DNA of 30,535 bases, from assembly GCA_965261585.1 (NCBI GenBank), contig CBDHDN010000011.1, positions 1 to 30,535 on the forward strand, in the 5' to 3' direction. The notes below the pieces were generated by a model. The model was not told the DNA's origin. It did not search any database and worked only from the letters and a program-made list of their open reading frames with translations. The stretch's first letter is position 1. Every line of letters begins with the position of its first letter. Positions 8,407 through 16,737 of this stretch are shown one piece after another. The DNA is from CBDHDN01 sp965261585 (GTDB lineage: Bacteria; Pseudomonadota; Alphaproteobacteria; UBA6615). The position numbers were made by a program, and so were the translations under genes.

Positions 8407-10062
8407 GGGTGCGAGTCTCGCATGGCAGTGATGTCTGCGGCTTGGTTCGTTGAGTTCAGGCAGCGATTGCCATGGCTGCTGCACGTGGACTGATGTTGTC
8501 GTTGGCCGGTGTGTCGGTTGCGCTGATCAGGGCCTTCCATGCCCGCTCGAAGCGGCCGGATTTGATCCGGGCGCGGAAGGTCAGAACAGCCTGTCCGCCG
8601 ACGATCCGCCAGCGCATGCCGGAGCGCTTCATGCGCTGTGTCACCAGGGTCTTGTTGGCAGCCTCGACCACGCCTGAGCCGATGGCGATGCCCTCTTCCT
8701 TCAGGGCGTGGTAGCGCATGCGATGGCGATGCTTGCGGAAGAAGGCGAGTTCCCGCTCGGTCTCGGCCCGGTCCGGCGCAGCGGCGGCATCGCGAAGGTG
8801 GCGCAGCGCCCGGATCACCTTGGCGACGCCACGGGGATCGTGACGGAGGATCTCGCGGTACTTCTCGAACCAGCCGGGCGCCACGGCATGGTCGGACGCG
8901 GTTTGCAGATGTTCGCAAGCATGCCAGAAGTCGATCACCTCGGTTTCGGGCGACAGGGTCTCCAGGAAGGTCCAGTTGTCGGCGGCGCCATCGGCGATAG
9001 CGACGATCCCGATCTCGGGGCGTGCTCGCCTGATGTGTGCGACTTCGCTTGCAAGCTGCGCCTTCAGCGTGAGCTTGCCGCTCTCCGGCATGCGGCCGAG
9101 ATAGAGGGTCTTCAGGCGCTTGCCCTCGGCGTCGTGGAAGGAGACCGTGCCGCAGGCGGCCTCGCGCCAGGAGGCCTTGGCGCGACCGTCCTCGCCGGGT
9201 CTCAGCGGCACCATGACGCCGTCGAGGGAGACCGAGGCGGTGGTCGCGTCCTGCGGTATGCCCTCGGCCTCACGGATGCTGCCCAGCGTCTCCGGGCCGA
9301 GGCTCTCCCAGCATATTCGTGCATGCTCATGGTCAGGCGCTGCAGGGTGCTCACCGACGGCGTCATGGCGCCGGTCTTCGCAAAGAACGCCGCCGCTTCC
9401 CGGGCCGTGCAGTGACCCATCATCAGCAGACCGAGCTCGGCCGCCGGCCGCGTCAGGTAATCGTCGACGAGGCCCAGGCTCTCGTCGACCGGCACCGGCG
9501 ATGCCCCGCTCGCGCCGCTGCGGTAACGCGCTCGCCGGTAGGTCACCGGACCGAGCGAGGTCATGATCGTCTTCGGCGTCACCGCGACCCGGAACCAGCT
9601 CTGCCCGTCCCGCTCGATCCGGGAAGCGCCATCGTCCCGGTTCTCGATGACGGCGCCCATGACATCGCGAGCGAACTCGTTCGTGGCCTCACGCACCCGC
9701 AACTCGACCTCCTCGGGCGCCTCGGGGCGCGGCTCGGAACGAAGCTCCTCGCGACACAGTGCGAGCACCCGGGCGGCCGCCTCGACGACCCGAGGAGGCA
9801 GGCCGGAAAGATCGATGGACGAAGGCGCCGGAGGCGGGGATACTGCCATGGGAATGCTCCCGATGTTGGGTTTCGAGACACGGCATCGTACCGCTTCTGG
9901 CGGTGCGGAGCGTTCCCACCTTCCCCTGCTCGACCCTGCCGTCGTGACAAAATCCTGCCTTGGAGCGGCCCATTGTCACGAATAGCCGTTTTCGGCCGTT
10001 CGTCTCGACACAAAAAACGCACTAAATCAATGACTTAGATTTTCCATACCAGACCCACACCC
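8407..10062 (-). mobile_element. ISKra4-family insertion sequence
   Basis: A 1,656-bp element whose imperfect inverted ends start GGGTGCGAGTCTCGCATGG (left) and GGGTGTGGGTCTGGTATGG (right, reversed). It is bounded by an exact 8-bp duplication. It carries one transposase gene on the minus strand, now split by a frameshift. It lies inside a WD40 repeat; excision of the element plus one duplication (8407-10070) joins ...TARLW to DVEKGAELAV in frame. Confidence 0.9.
8456..9849 (-). pseudogene. ISKra4-family transposase, frameshifted
   Basis: The N-terminal part (9849 to about 9310, 180 or so residues) ends in TPSVSTLQRLTMSMHEY. The C-terminal part continues one frame over with CWESLGPETLGSIREAEGIP and then MVPLRPGEDGRAKASWREAA down to 8456. 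Family signs are ADGAADNW, IDFWHACEHL and GSGVVEAANKTLV. The frame change lies near 9290-9320, at gaatatgctggga, which has no slippery run. I read it as an inactivating indel rather than programmed frameshifting. The element is probably non-autonomous now. Confidence 0.85.
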
Positions 10063-10070
10063 CTGTGGGA
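10063..10070. repeat. Target-site duplication of the ISKra4-family element, right copy
   Basis: ctgtggga, identical to 8399-8406. The WD40 frame continues directly from here (LWDVEKGAEL). Confidence 0.9.
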
Positions 10071-12723
10071 CGTCGAGAAAGGCGCTGAGCTGGCGGTGCT
10101 GACGCACGACAGAACCGTCTTTAGCGTCGACTTCAGCCCGGACGGAGCCCTCCTCGCTACGGCGTCGGAAGACAGAACCGCGCGGCTGTGGGACGCAGCG
10201 AAGGGAGAGCAGGTCCTGGTGCTGACCCATGATGACGGGGTGCATGCCGTCGCGTTCAGTCCAGATGGGTCTCGATTGGCGACCGGAGGCGACGAAGATA
10301 TCGGTCGACTCTGGGACATCCCCTCAGGCTTCGAGCTGTCGAAATTTGTCGGCCACGATAGTGCAATCTGGGGTGTCGACTTGAGCCCGGACGGAGCCCT
10401 CTTTGCTACGGCGTCGGGAGACTCCACCGCGCGGTTGTGGGTCGTTGACACCGGCTCTGTGACATTCGAACTGAAGGACGCCGTCGGTTTCGGTGACTTT
10501 GGCGGCGGTCCGAAAGTCGCTTTCAGTCCCGACGGAACCATCCTTGCGGCGGCGACGGGCAATGCCGCTCTGCTGTGGGACGTTGAGACCGGTGCTCAGC
10601 TATCCGAGGGCAAAGGTCATTCATCCCACATCAACAGTGTCGCATTCAGCCCCGATGGAAGCCGCCTCGTCACCGGCTCCAATGATGGTGCCGCGCGGAT
10701 CTGGGACCTTACAACCGTGGCAGCATCGCGGCCCGGCACGTCCCGCGGCCCGGCGCCCGTGGCCCGCGGTGCAGCGATCGCCCGTGATGGGGCGGTCTGG
10801 ATCGCTGGCCGAAGCGGCTATGTCGCGCGTTTTGATGGAGTTGATGTTGCCGCATTTGAAACCAGCGTTGAGGACGATCTCTTCGCCGTTCATATCCACG
10901 CGACCGGGCAGGTCAGAGCCGCGGGCACCAACGGGACGATTATTGTCAGCGACGACAACGGTGCTACATGGCGCCGGGAGCCGACAGATGTGGATGGGAC
11001 AATCCACGCGCTTCAAGTCCTTGAGTCCGGTCGCGGGTGGGCGGTCGGAGACGGCGGGAGCGTCCTTCAACTCGACGGCGCCAACAAGACGGGCGCCGTA
11101 TCGACCTGGAGACGTGTGGCGATTCTCGGTGAGGACCGGCTCACCGCCGTACACGTACAACAGAACGGTTTGGCCTGGGCCGGAAGTGACGGCACGTCCG
11201 GTTCGCCAACGATTTTCCAAACCACGAACGCGACGGATCCGGACTCCTGGCGCGCCCTGCCTCACTTCACGGCGCCGTGGTGGTTCCTGCTGGGCCTACC
11301 CGGCCTCTTGTTCGCCGGCTTCGTCAACATTCGCGCTTGGCGCTTGGAACCGCAGCCGCCGCTAGAGTCGATCGTCGGCCGGGGGACGTCGGATCGGCCG
11401 CTCAGCCTGCAGGACCACGACGCGCTGGGTCTGAAACCGATTGCGCTTGGGCTCTCGCGCTTCCTCCGCAACGTCAACACCGAGCCGCCGATAACGATTG
11501 CCCTGAGCGGTCGGTGGGGCACCGGCAAGAGTTCGCTGATGAACATGCTGCAGGAGGATCTGCGGCGCCACGCCTGCCGGCCGGTCTGGTTCAATGCCTG
11601 GCACCATCGCAAGGAGGAGCACCTGCTGGCGGCCTTGCTCGAGAACGTGCGCACCTAGGCCCTGCCATCGTGGTGGGGTTGGTCGGGTGTCCGCTTCCGG
11701 GCGCGCCTGCTATGGCGGCGTGCACGGAAGGACATCATAAATCTGGTCGCGCTTGGCCTGCTTCTCGTTTTCGTGGCGGTGGTAGTCCGCGTCTTCGCGA
11801 GCGAGACGCAACTGGTGGATGTCGCGGTCATGCTGAGTGCTGAGCTGCAACCCCTGGCGACGATGTTTTGCCGGAATGGGTCAGGGGCTGGTTACCGGCC
11901 AACGGCCCGACGAGCGCGCTCGGTGCGTTTGGACTGTCTGTGGTCGTGGTCGTGGGACTGTTCTTCTGGCTGCGCAGGAAGCTGGTGGCGCTGCCGTCTA
12001 ACCCGGCCAAGTTGTTCGGCCGCCTGGTGCGCACGACACGCGTTCGTGCCTTCCGGGACAAGCTGAGCTTCCGTCACCGTTTTGGCCGCGAGTTCTCCGA
12101 CGTATGCCTCGCCCTGCGCTCCGGCGACTCACCGGGCCTCGTCATCTTGATCGACGATCTCGACCGCTGTCTTCCGCAAGATGTGCTCGATGTCCTGGAG
12201 GCCATCAATTATTTCGTCACCGTCGGACCGTGTATCGTCATCCTCGGCATGGACCGGCGCCAAGTCGAGCACTGCCGTCGGCGTCGGCTTCAAGGAGATC
12301 GTCGAAGGCCTGCCGGACGACGAGTTGATGCTGCCGCCCGGCGAGAAGCCGAACAAGGGAAACCGTCAGCGCGCCTTTGCGCGCCATTATCTCGAAAAGC
12401 TGGTGAACATCGAGGTCCCGGTACCGCTCCTTACACCAGACCGCGCATTGGCCATGTTGCCGGGCCAGGAAAAGGCAGGCCAAGGACCGGAGCCGGCGCC
12501 CTGGGTCCGGGCGTTGAGCACTCGGATTCGCAAGGGTTATGACATCGCACGCTTCAGCGTCGTCGGCCTGGTCCTGGGGCTTCTTTGCGTCGCGCTGATC
12601 AGCGCATTGTCGGAGCAAACGACCACGGGCACTCCGGCGCCACTCGTTCCGTTAAGAGCTTCTGAGCAGCCATCGGGCCAACCGGAAGTTCCAACTACGC
12701 CAGGCCCGGCGCAGGCTCCAACC

Positions 12724-12753
12724 CAACAGCAACAGCAGCAGCAGCAACAGCAG
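12724..12753 (+). repeat. CAG/CAA tract encoding ten glutamines
   Basis: Ten consecutive glutamine codons (mixed cag and caa) lie in the KAP pseudogene, in the loop between its third and fourth predicted membrane helices. Pro/Thr/Gln-rich linkers lie on both sides. Such a tract is rare in bacterial proteins and prone to length change. Confidence 0.9.
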
Positions 12754-13181
12754 GTTAGCGCTCCGTCGCCGGTCGGCTTGCCCACCCCCACAATCGGAGT
12801 GATTGAGGCGAGCGACCTCCGTGAACCCCGACGGTGGCTGTGGTGGGGAAATACGGTCTTGGCGGTGGTCATCGTTCTGCTTTGGGGTGCGGGCGCCGCC
12901 CTGAGACGCCGGTCTCAACGCGTCAAAGACTCGCCCGCGTTTTCGGCTGCTCTCAGACTTGTGAATCCGCTGGTTTACGCAGCGCACGGGACACCGCGGG
13001 CGATCAAACGTTGCCAGAACCACACGCGCTATCTGGCCGTGCGATCGAATCCACAGCCGCCCGAAGTCGATCCCATAGAGCGATTGGTATTCGCAGTGGG
13101 CGGGCGACTAAACAAGTCCTGGGTTCCGGAGTCGCGGGTCGTACCTCCGACCAATGTCGCGCTCAGCGAGCCAAAACTTAT

Positions 13182-14210
13182 GGCTCAATTCGCGAATCGT
13201 AGGCGCGATGGTAGAATTGTCCCTGATTCGCGCGGGAGGTCGGGAAGATGGATCACGAGCGGTTTCGGGAGTGGTTCTCGCATGTTGATGAGTTGACGAC
13301 GGCGCAGTGCAAGGAGGTCGCGGCGGTGCTGTCGGACCCGCCGGTGGGCGCAGCCTCGCTGGCGGCGATCGAGCTGGGCGTGGATGATGAGCGGCGCTGT
13401 CCGCATTGCGCCAGCGCCGGGGCGGTGTCGCGCGGCAAGGCACGCGGTCTTCGCCGCTATCGGTGCAAGGCCTGCGGGAAGACATTCGGCGCACTCACGG
13501 GCACGGCGCTGTCGGGCCTGCACCATAAGGAGCGCTGGCTGGCCTTCGGCGCCTCGCTTGGCGCAGGCGAGACGATCCGAGAGGCTGCCGAGCGCTGCGG
13601 GATTGCGCCGAGCACGGCGCATCGCTGGCGTCACCGCTTCCTGGCGGCGGTGCGCCAAGCGCCGGACCGGCTTGCCGGGATCGTCGAGGCGGACGAGACC
13701 TTCGTTCTCGAGAGCCGGAAGGGGGAGCGGAAGCTGGATCGCAAGCCGCGCCGGCGCGGCGGCAAGGCCCGCAAACGCGGCCTCTCGCGCGAGCAGGTGC
13801 CGATCCTGGTTGCCGCCGATCGCGCCGGCGCGACCCTCAGCCACACCTTGCCCGCCCTCAACGCAAAGAGCGTGAAGGAGGCGCTGGAGCCGGTCGTCGC
13901 CCGCGATGCCTTGCTCGTCTCCGACGCCAACCGCTGCTATCCGCCTGTCGCAGCGGCGCTGGGCATCCCTCACGAGAGCATCAACGGCGCCGCCGGCGAG
14001 CGGGTTCGCGGCGCCCTGCACATCCAGACGGTCAACAGCCGCCACAGCCAGATCAAGGGCTTCCTGCGGGGCTTCCGCGGCATCGCCACCAAGTACCTCG
14101 ACAGCTATCTCAGGTGGTTCCATCTCATCGAACTCGGCGATCAGCCATCGCCCAGAGCGTGTCTCGAGGCGGCGATGGCCAGACCATGCCTACGTTTCGC
14201 TAATTGAGCC
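13182..14210 (+). mobile_element. IS1595-family insertion sequence
   Basis: A 1,029-bp element with one transposase gene. The inverted ends are GGCTCAATTCGCGAATCGTA (left) and GGCTCAATTAGCGAAACGTA (right, reversed), two mismatches in twenty, and agreement continues for a few bases. An 8-bp duplication is usual for the family but is not seen: the flanks share only tat. The element sits at the 3' limit of the KAP pseudogene, which does not resume on its right. Confidence 0.9.
13248..14207 (+). CDS. IS1595-family transposase
   Basis: A 319-residue protein. The N-terminal zinc ribbon has C51, C54, C73 and C76 (CPHC ... CKAC). A helix-turn-helix follows (IREAAERCGIAPSTAHRWRH) and then the DDE_Tnp_IS1595 core with D149 (VEADETFV), D226 (LLVSDANRCY) and the TVNSRHSQIKGFLRGF motif near residue 263. 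The start follows a strong gggaggt ribosome-binding site (about 13235). The last codons read into the right inverted repeat, as is normal for compact elements. No damage is seen. Confidence 0.93.
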   Translation: MDHERFREWFSHVDELTTAQCKEVAAVLSDPPVGAASLAAIELGVDDERRCPHCASAGAVSRGKARGLRRYRCKACGKTFGALTGTALSGLHHKERWLAFGASLGAGETIREAAERCGIAPSTAHRWRHRFLAAVRQAPDRLAGIVEADETFVLESRKGERKLDRKPRRRGGKARKRGLSREQVPILVAADRAGATLSHTLPALNAKSVKEALEPVVARDALLVSDANRCYPPVAAALGIPHESINGAAGERVRGALHIQTVNSRHSQIKGFLRGFRGIATKYLDSYLRWFHLIELGDQPSPRACLEAAMARPCLRFAN

Positions 14211-14220
14211 TATCGGAAAC

Positions 14221-14250
14221 CTGGATGCCCGGATCACGTCCGAGCATGAC
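14221..14250. repeat. Dispersed repeat, ctggatgcccggatca type
   Basis: Thirty bases closely match 18431-18460, with a few substitutions. The same core (ggatcaagtccgggg) recurs at 15521-15547 and, inverted, at 15411-15437. It is a short interspersed repeat of the kind common in alphaproteobacterial genomes. Confidence 0.7.
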
Positions 14251-14299
14251 CGAAAAATGAAATGGAGAGCCGTTCGGGTCATGTGCTCACTCTCGTCCC

Positions 14300-15235
14300 T
14301 TAGCGCTCACCGCGCACATATGGCAGGCCGAGCGCCGGCGGCAGATAGCTGTGCCGGGCGAAGATGATCAGCACGATGATGACCATGGCGAACGGCAACA
14401 TCTGCACGACGTCGGTCGGGATGTTGAGCCCGGCGACCTGCAGCGCCGTCGTCAGCGCCAGGCTGCCGCCGAACAGGGCGGCGCCGAACAGCACCCAGAC
14501 CGGGCGGCCGCGCGCCAGCATGGCCAGGACGATGCCGATGAAGCCGGCGCCGTTGGTCATGAACGGCACGAACAGGCCGGCGCCGATGTTGGCCAGGAAC
14601 GCCCCGCCGAGGCCGGCCAGGAAGCCGGTCGACAGGACGGCACAGAAACGGGTCGTCATGACGCTGACGCCGGCGGCGTCGAGCGCCGCCGGGCTGTCGC
14701 CGGCGGCCTGCAGATTGAGGCCGATATGGGAGCGGCGGAACAGCCAGGTCAGGGCGAACACCGCCGCGAAGACCATATAGACGAGCGGATGGCGGTCGAT
14801 CAGCGCCGGGCCGAGGACCGGGATGTCGTGCAACAGCGGCAGCGGCAGCGTCTCGGTCGCCGGCAGCCGCGGATAGGCGCGGGAGAACTGGAAGTGGTGG
14901 AGCAACGCCGTCAGCCCCTCGGCGCCCAGCGTCAGGGCGATGCCGATGACGATCTGGTTCATCGCCAGGCGGACGCAGAAGACCGCCATGACAAACGCAA
15001 CGGCAAGGCCGGAGATGCCGCCGGCGAGGAAGCCAAGCCAGAAGGATTCGGTTTCGAACGCGATGAAGAAGCCGCCATAGGCGCCCATCAGCATCATGCC
15101 CTCGATGCCGATATTGAGGACGCCGGCCTTCTCGGAGATCTGCTCGCCCAACCCTGCCAGCAACAGCGGCACACCGGCCGTCACGGCGCCGAAAAACAAC
15201 GAGGTGACGAACGCCTGCGTGAACAGCTCGCCCAT
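14300..15235 (-). CDS. BMP-type ABC transporter permease (second permease)
   Basis: A 311-residue, very hydrophobic inner-membrane protein of the BPD_transp_2 family. This is the NupQ/YufQ-like partner in importers of nucleosides and related molecules. The hallmark near the N-terminus is LNIGIEGMMLMGAYGGFF, and GLNLQAAGDSPAALDAAGVS is the cytoplasmic loop that meets the ATPase. About eight to nine membrane spans are expected. The gene is the last of the transporter series. It is separated from the first permease by about 400 bases filled with nested inverted repeats, so its expression may be partly uncoupled. The substrate cannot be read from the sequence. Confidence 0.92.
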   Translation of the reverse strand: MGELFTQAFVTSLFFGAVTAGVPLLLAGLGEQISEKAGVLNIGIEGMMLMGAYGGFFIAFETESFWLGFLAGGISGLAVAFVMAVFCVRLAMNQIVIGIALTLGAEGLTALLHHFQFSRAYPRLPATETLPLPLLHDIPVLGPALIDRHPLVYMVFAAVFALTWLFRRSHIGLNLQAAGDSPAALDAAGVSVMTTRFCAVLSTGFLAGLGGAFLANIGAGLFVPFMTNGAGFIGIVLAMLARGRPVWVLFGAALFGGSLALTTALQVAGLNIPTDVVQMLPFAMVIIVLIIFARHSYLPPALGLPYVRGER

Positions 15236-15285
15236 CGCTAGGGGCGCCCCGGAGGCGGCGACGGTTCTTGCGGCGCCCGAGGAGA

Positions 15286-15627
15286 TGAACCACAGAGACT
15301 CAGAGGCACAGAGAGAGCGTCGTCTTGCGGAGCTCCGGGCACTCCGCCGAATGCGGTTGTGTGCGTCGAGATTGCGCCAAACCGGCGATAGCCCAACTCG
15401 AAAACAGATATGTCACCCCTGACTTGATCCGGGGTCCACGACGCGCCCCCCGCCCGGACCGACGTTGGCGGCGCGGGCCTAACGGAGCGCGCGCTTTCAC
15501 ACCTGTGCTGGCCGTGCGATGGACCCCGGATCAAGTCCGGGGTGACACAAGAACTAGGGTTCTGGAACGACCCTGCTTCCAAACCGCGGGCTCCGTTTCT
15601 TTGTGTCTCTGTACCTCTGTGGTTCAA
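15286..15627. repeat. Nested inverted-repeat cassette between the two permease genes
   Basis: The outer arms are tgaaccacagag-type sequences at 15286-15316 and, inverted, 15601-15627. The inner arms are 15411-15437 and, inverted, 15521-15547 (27 bases, one mismatch, a cacccc...gatccggggtcc type). No convincing protein is encoded in the interior. It looks like one dispersed palindrome inserted within another, or a small composite non-coding element. It fills the 398-bp gap between the permeases. Confidence 0.75.
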
Positions 15628-15633
15628 CCTTGC

Positions 15634-16737
15634 CTACCCCGCGACCTTGGTGCGCTGGCGCCAGCGGTGGTTGAGCAGCTCCGTCAGCGCCAGGAACAGC
15701 AACAGCAGGCCGACCAGCACGAGGACATAGAATGTCGGCACGCCGAGGCGGCGCGAGGCGCTTTCGCCGCCGATCATCAGCGCTGCGAAGAACAGGGTGA
15801 AGCCGATCGCGGCGAGGCCGTTGAAGCGGGCCAGGAACACCAGCGGCACGACAAGCAAGCCGAAGGCCGGGTTCCAGTCGGCGCGCACGGTGCCCCAGAC
15901 GCCGAGGATCTCGACGGCGCCGGCGAGCCCGGCCAGCCCGGCGCTGATCGCGAACGTGGCGTAGGTGAGTCGCGGCACGTCGAGGCCGGCATGCACGGCG
16001 GCGCGCGGATTGGCGCCGACGATCTGCAGCTTCAGGCCGAAGGCGGTGCGCGTCATCATCAGGTGGACGAGCAGGATGACGATGACGGCGATGACGACGC
16101 CGGCATGGATCGTCGTGCCGAACAGCCGCGGCAGCCGGTCGGCAACCGCCAGCGTCGCCGTCTGCGGCACGGTCGTTGCGGGGTCGTTGAAGGGGATCTT
16201 GATGAGCACGTTGGCGAGGCTGATGCCGAGGAACGTCATCATCAGGGTCGTGACGATTTCATTGACGCCATAGCGGGCCTTCAGGAACGCCGGGATCAGA
16301 GACCACGCGGCGCCGACGGCCATCGCCGCGACGAGGCAGACGACGATCACGAGCCAGGCCGGCAGGACCGTGATCAGGGCCGGCGCCAGCGCCGCCGTGA
16401 CCACGGCGGCGAGCAGGAACTGGCCGTCGACGCCCAAATTCCAGATGCCGGCGCGGAAGGCGACGATCAGGCCCGAGGCGAGCAGCAACAGCGGCGCCGT
16501 CCGGGTGATCGTCTCCTGAAAACCGAGCCAGCTGAACAGGCCGCGGCGCACGACGAAGGCATAGTAGTCAGGCGGGCTCTTACCGAGGGCCAGCAGGATG
16601 ACGCCACCGACGATCAGCGCCAGCACGACCGGGACAACGACGCGCGCGACCGCCAACAGCGCCGGGCCGGCGTCCCATCGCAGCCGCCCCCGCGATGGCG
16701 CGCCCGCGCCGGCGCCGGCGTCGGCCTTCAGCGTCAC
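15634..16737 (-). CDS. BMP-type ABC transporter permease (first permease)
   Basis: A 367-residue inner-membrane permease of the BPD_transp_2 family (NupP/YufP-like). It has a long first span (ALLAVARVVVPVVLALIVGG) and the family segments FRAGIWNLGVDGQFLLAAVV, YGVNEIVTTLMMTFLGISLA and VGANPRAAVHAGLDV (coupling loop). The frame is open further upstream, but the GTG at 16737 is preferred because it overlaps the ATPase stop as GTGA and gives the usual family length. It pairs with the second permease to form the channel. Confidence 0.9.
   Translation of the reverse strand: MTLKADAGAGAGAPSRGRLRWDAGPALLAVARVVVPVVLALIVGGVILLALGKSPPDYYAFVVRRGLFSWLGFQETITRTAPLLLLASGLIVAFRAGIWNLGVDGQFLLAAVVTAALAPALITVLPAWLVIVVCLVAAMAVGAAWSLIPAFLKARYGVNEIVTTLMMTFLGISLANVLIKIPFNDPATTVPQTATLAVADRLPRLFGTTIHAGVVIAVIVILLVHLMMTRTAFGLKLQIVGANPRAAVHAGLDVPRLTYATFAISAGLAGLAGAVEILGVWGTVRADWNPAFGLLVVPLVFLARFNGLAAIGFTLFFAALMIGGESASRRLGVPTFYVLVLVGLLLLFLALTELLNHRWRQRTKVAG

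Larger units (their letters stand above)
8279..13181 (+). pseudogene. WD40 / YCF48-like / membrane KAP P-loop NTPase, degraded and interrupted by an IS
   Basis: Ignoring the internal IS (8407-10070), the sequence reads as one protein of about 1,080 residues. It has six WD40 units (8279-10730, FSPDG ... ATASxDxTARLWD) and a YCF48/BNR-like part (about 10740-11250, NGTIIVSDDNGATWRREP). A membrane helix follows (about 11277-11335). The KAP NTPase has Walker A GRWGTGKSS (about 11510-11536) and Walker B LVILIDDLDRC (about 12141-12173). Two helices lie between the Walker motifs (NLVALGLLLVFVAVVVRVFA; GAFGLSVVVVVGLFFW) and two more lie downstream around a poly-Q loop. A KAP-like tail, TPRAIKRCQNHTRYLAV, ends it. 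Lesions: no start codon; the IS in a WD40 unit; TAG at 11656-11658 with the frame continuing sensibly after it; a frameshift before 11868; another near 12260-12285; 3' end cut by IS1595. KAP proteins include PifA, which blocks phage T7, so a conflict role for intact relatives is plausible but inferred. Confidence 0.8.

Noticed and set aside
12724..12753. Repeated cag units as a CRISPR-like or regulatory array
   Set aside because: They are glutamine codons in the KAP frame; there are no spacers or palindromic repeats. No CRISPR array was seen anywhere in the window.
14211..14213. tat on both sides of the IS1595 element as a target duplication
   Set aside because: The family makes 8-bp duplications; three shared bases are expected by chance too often.
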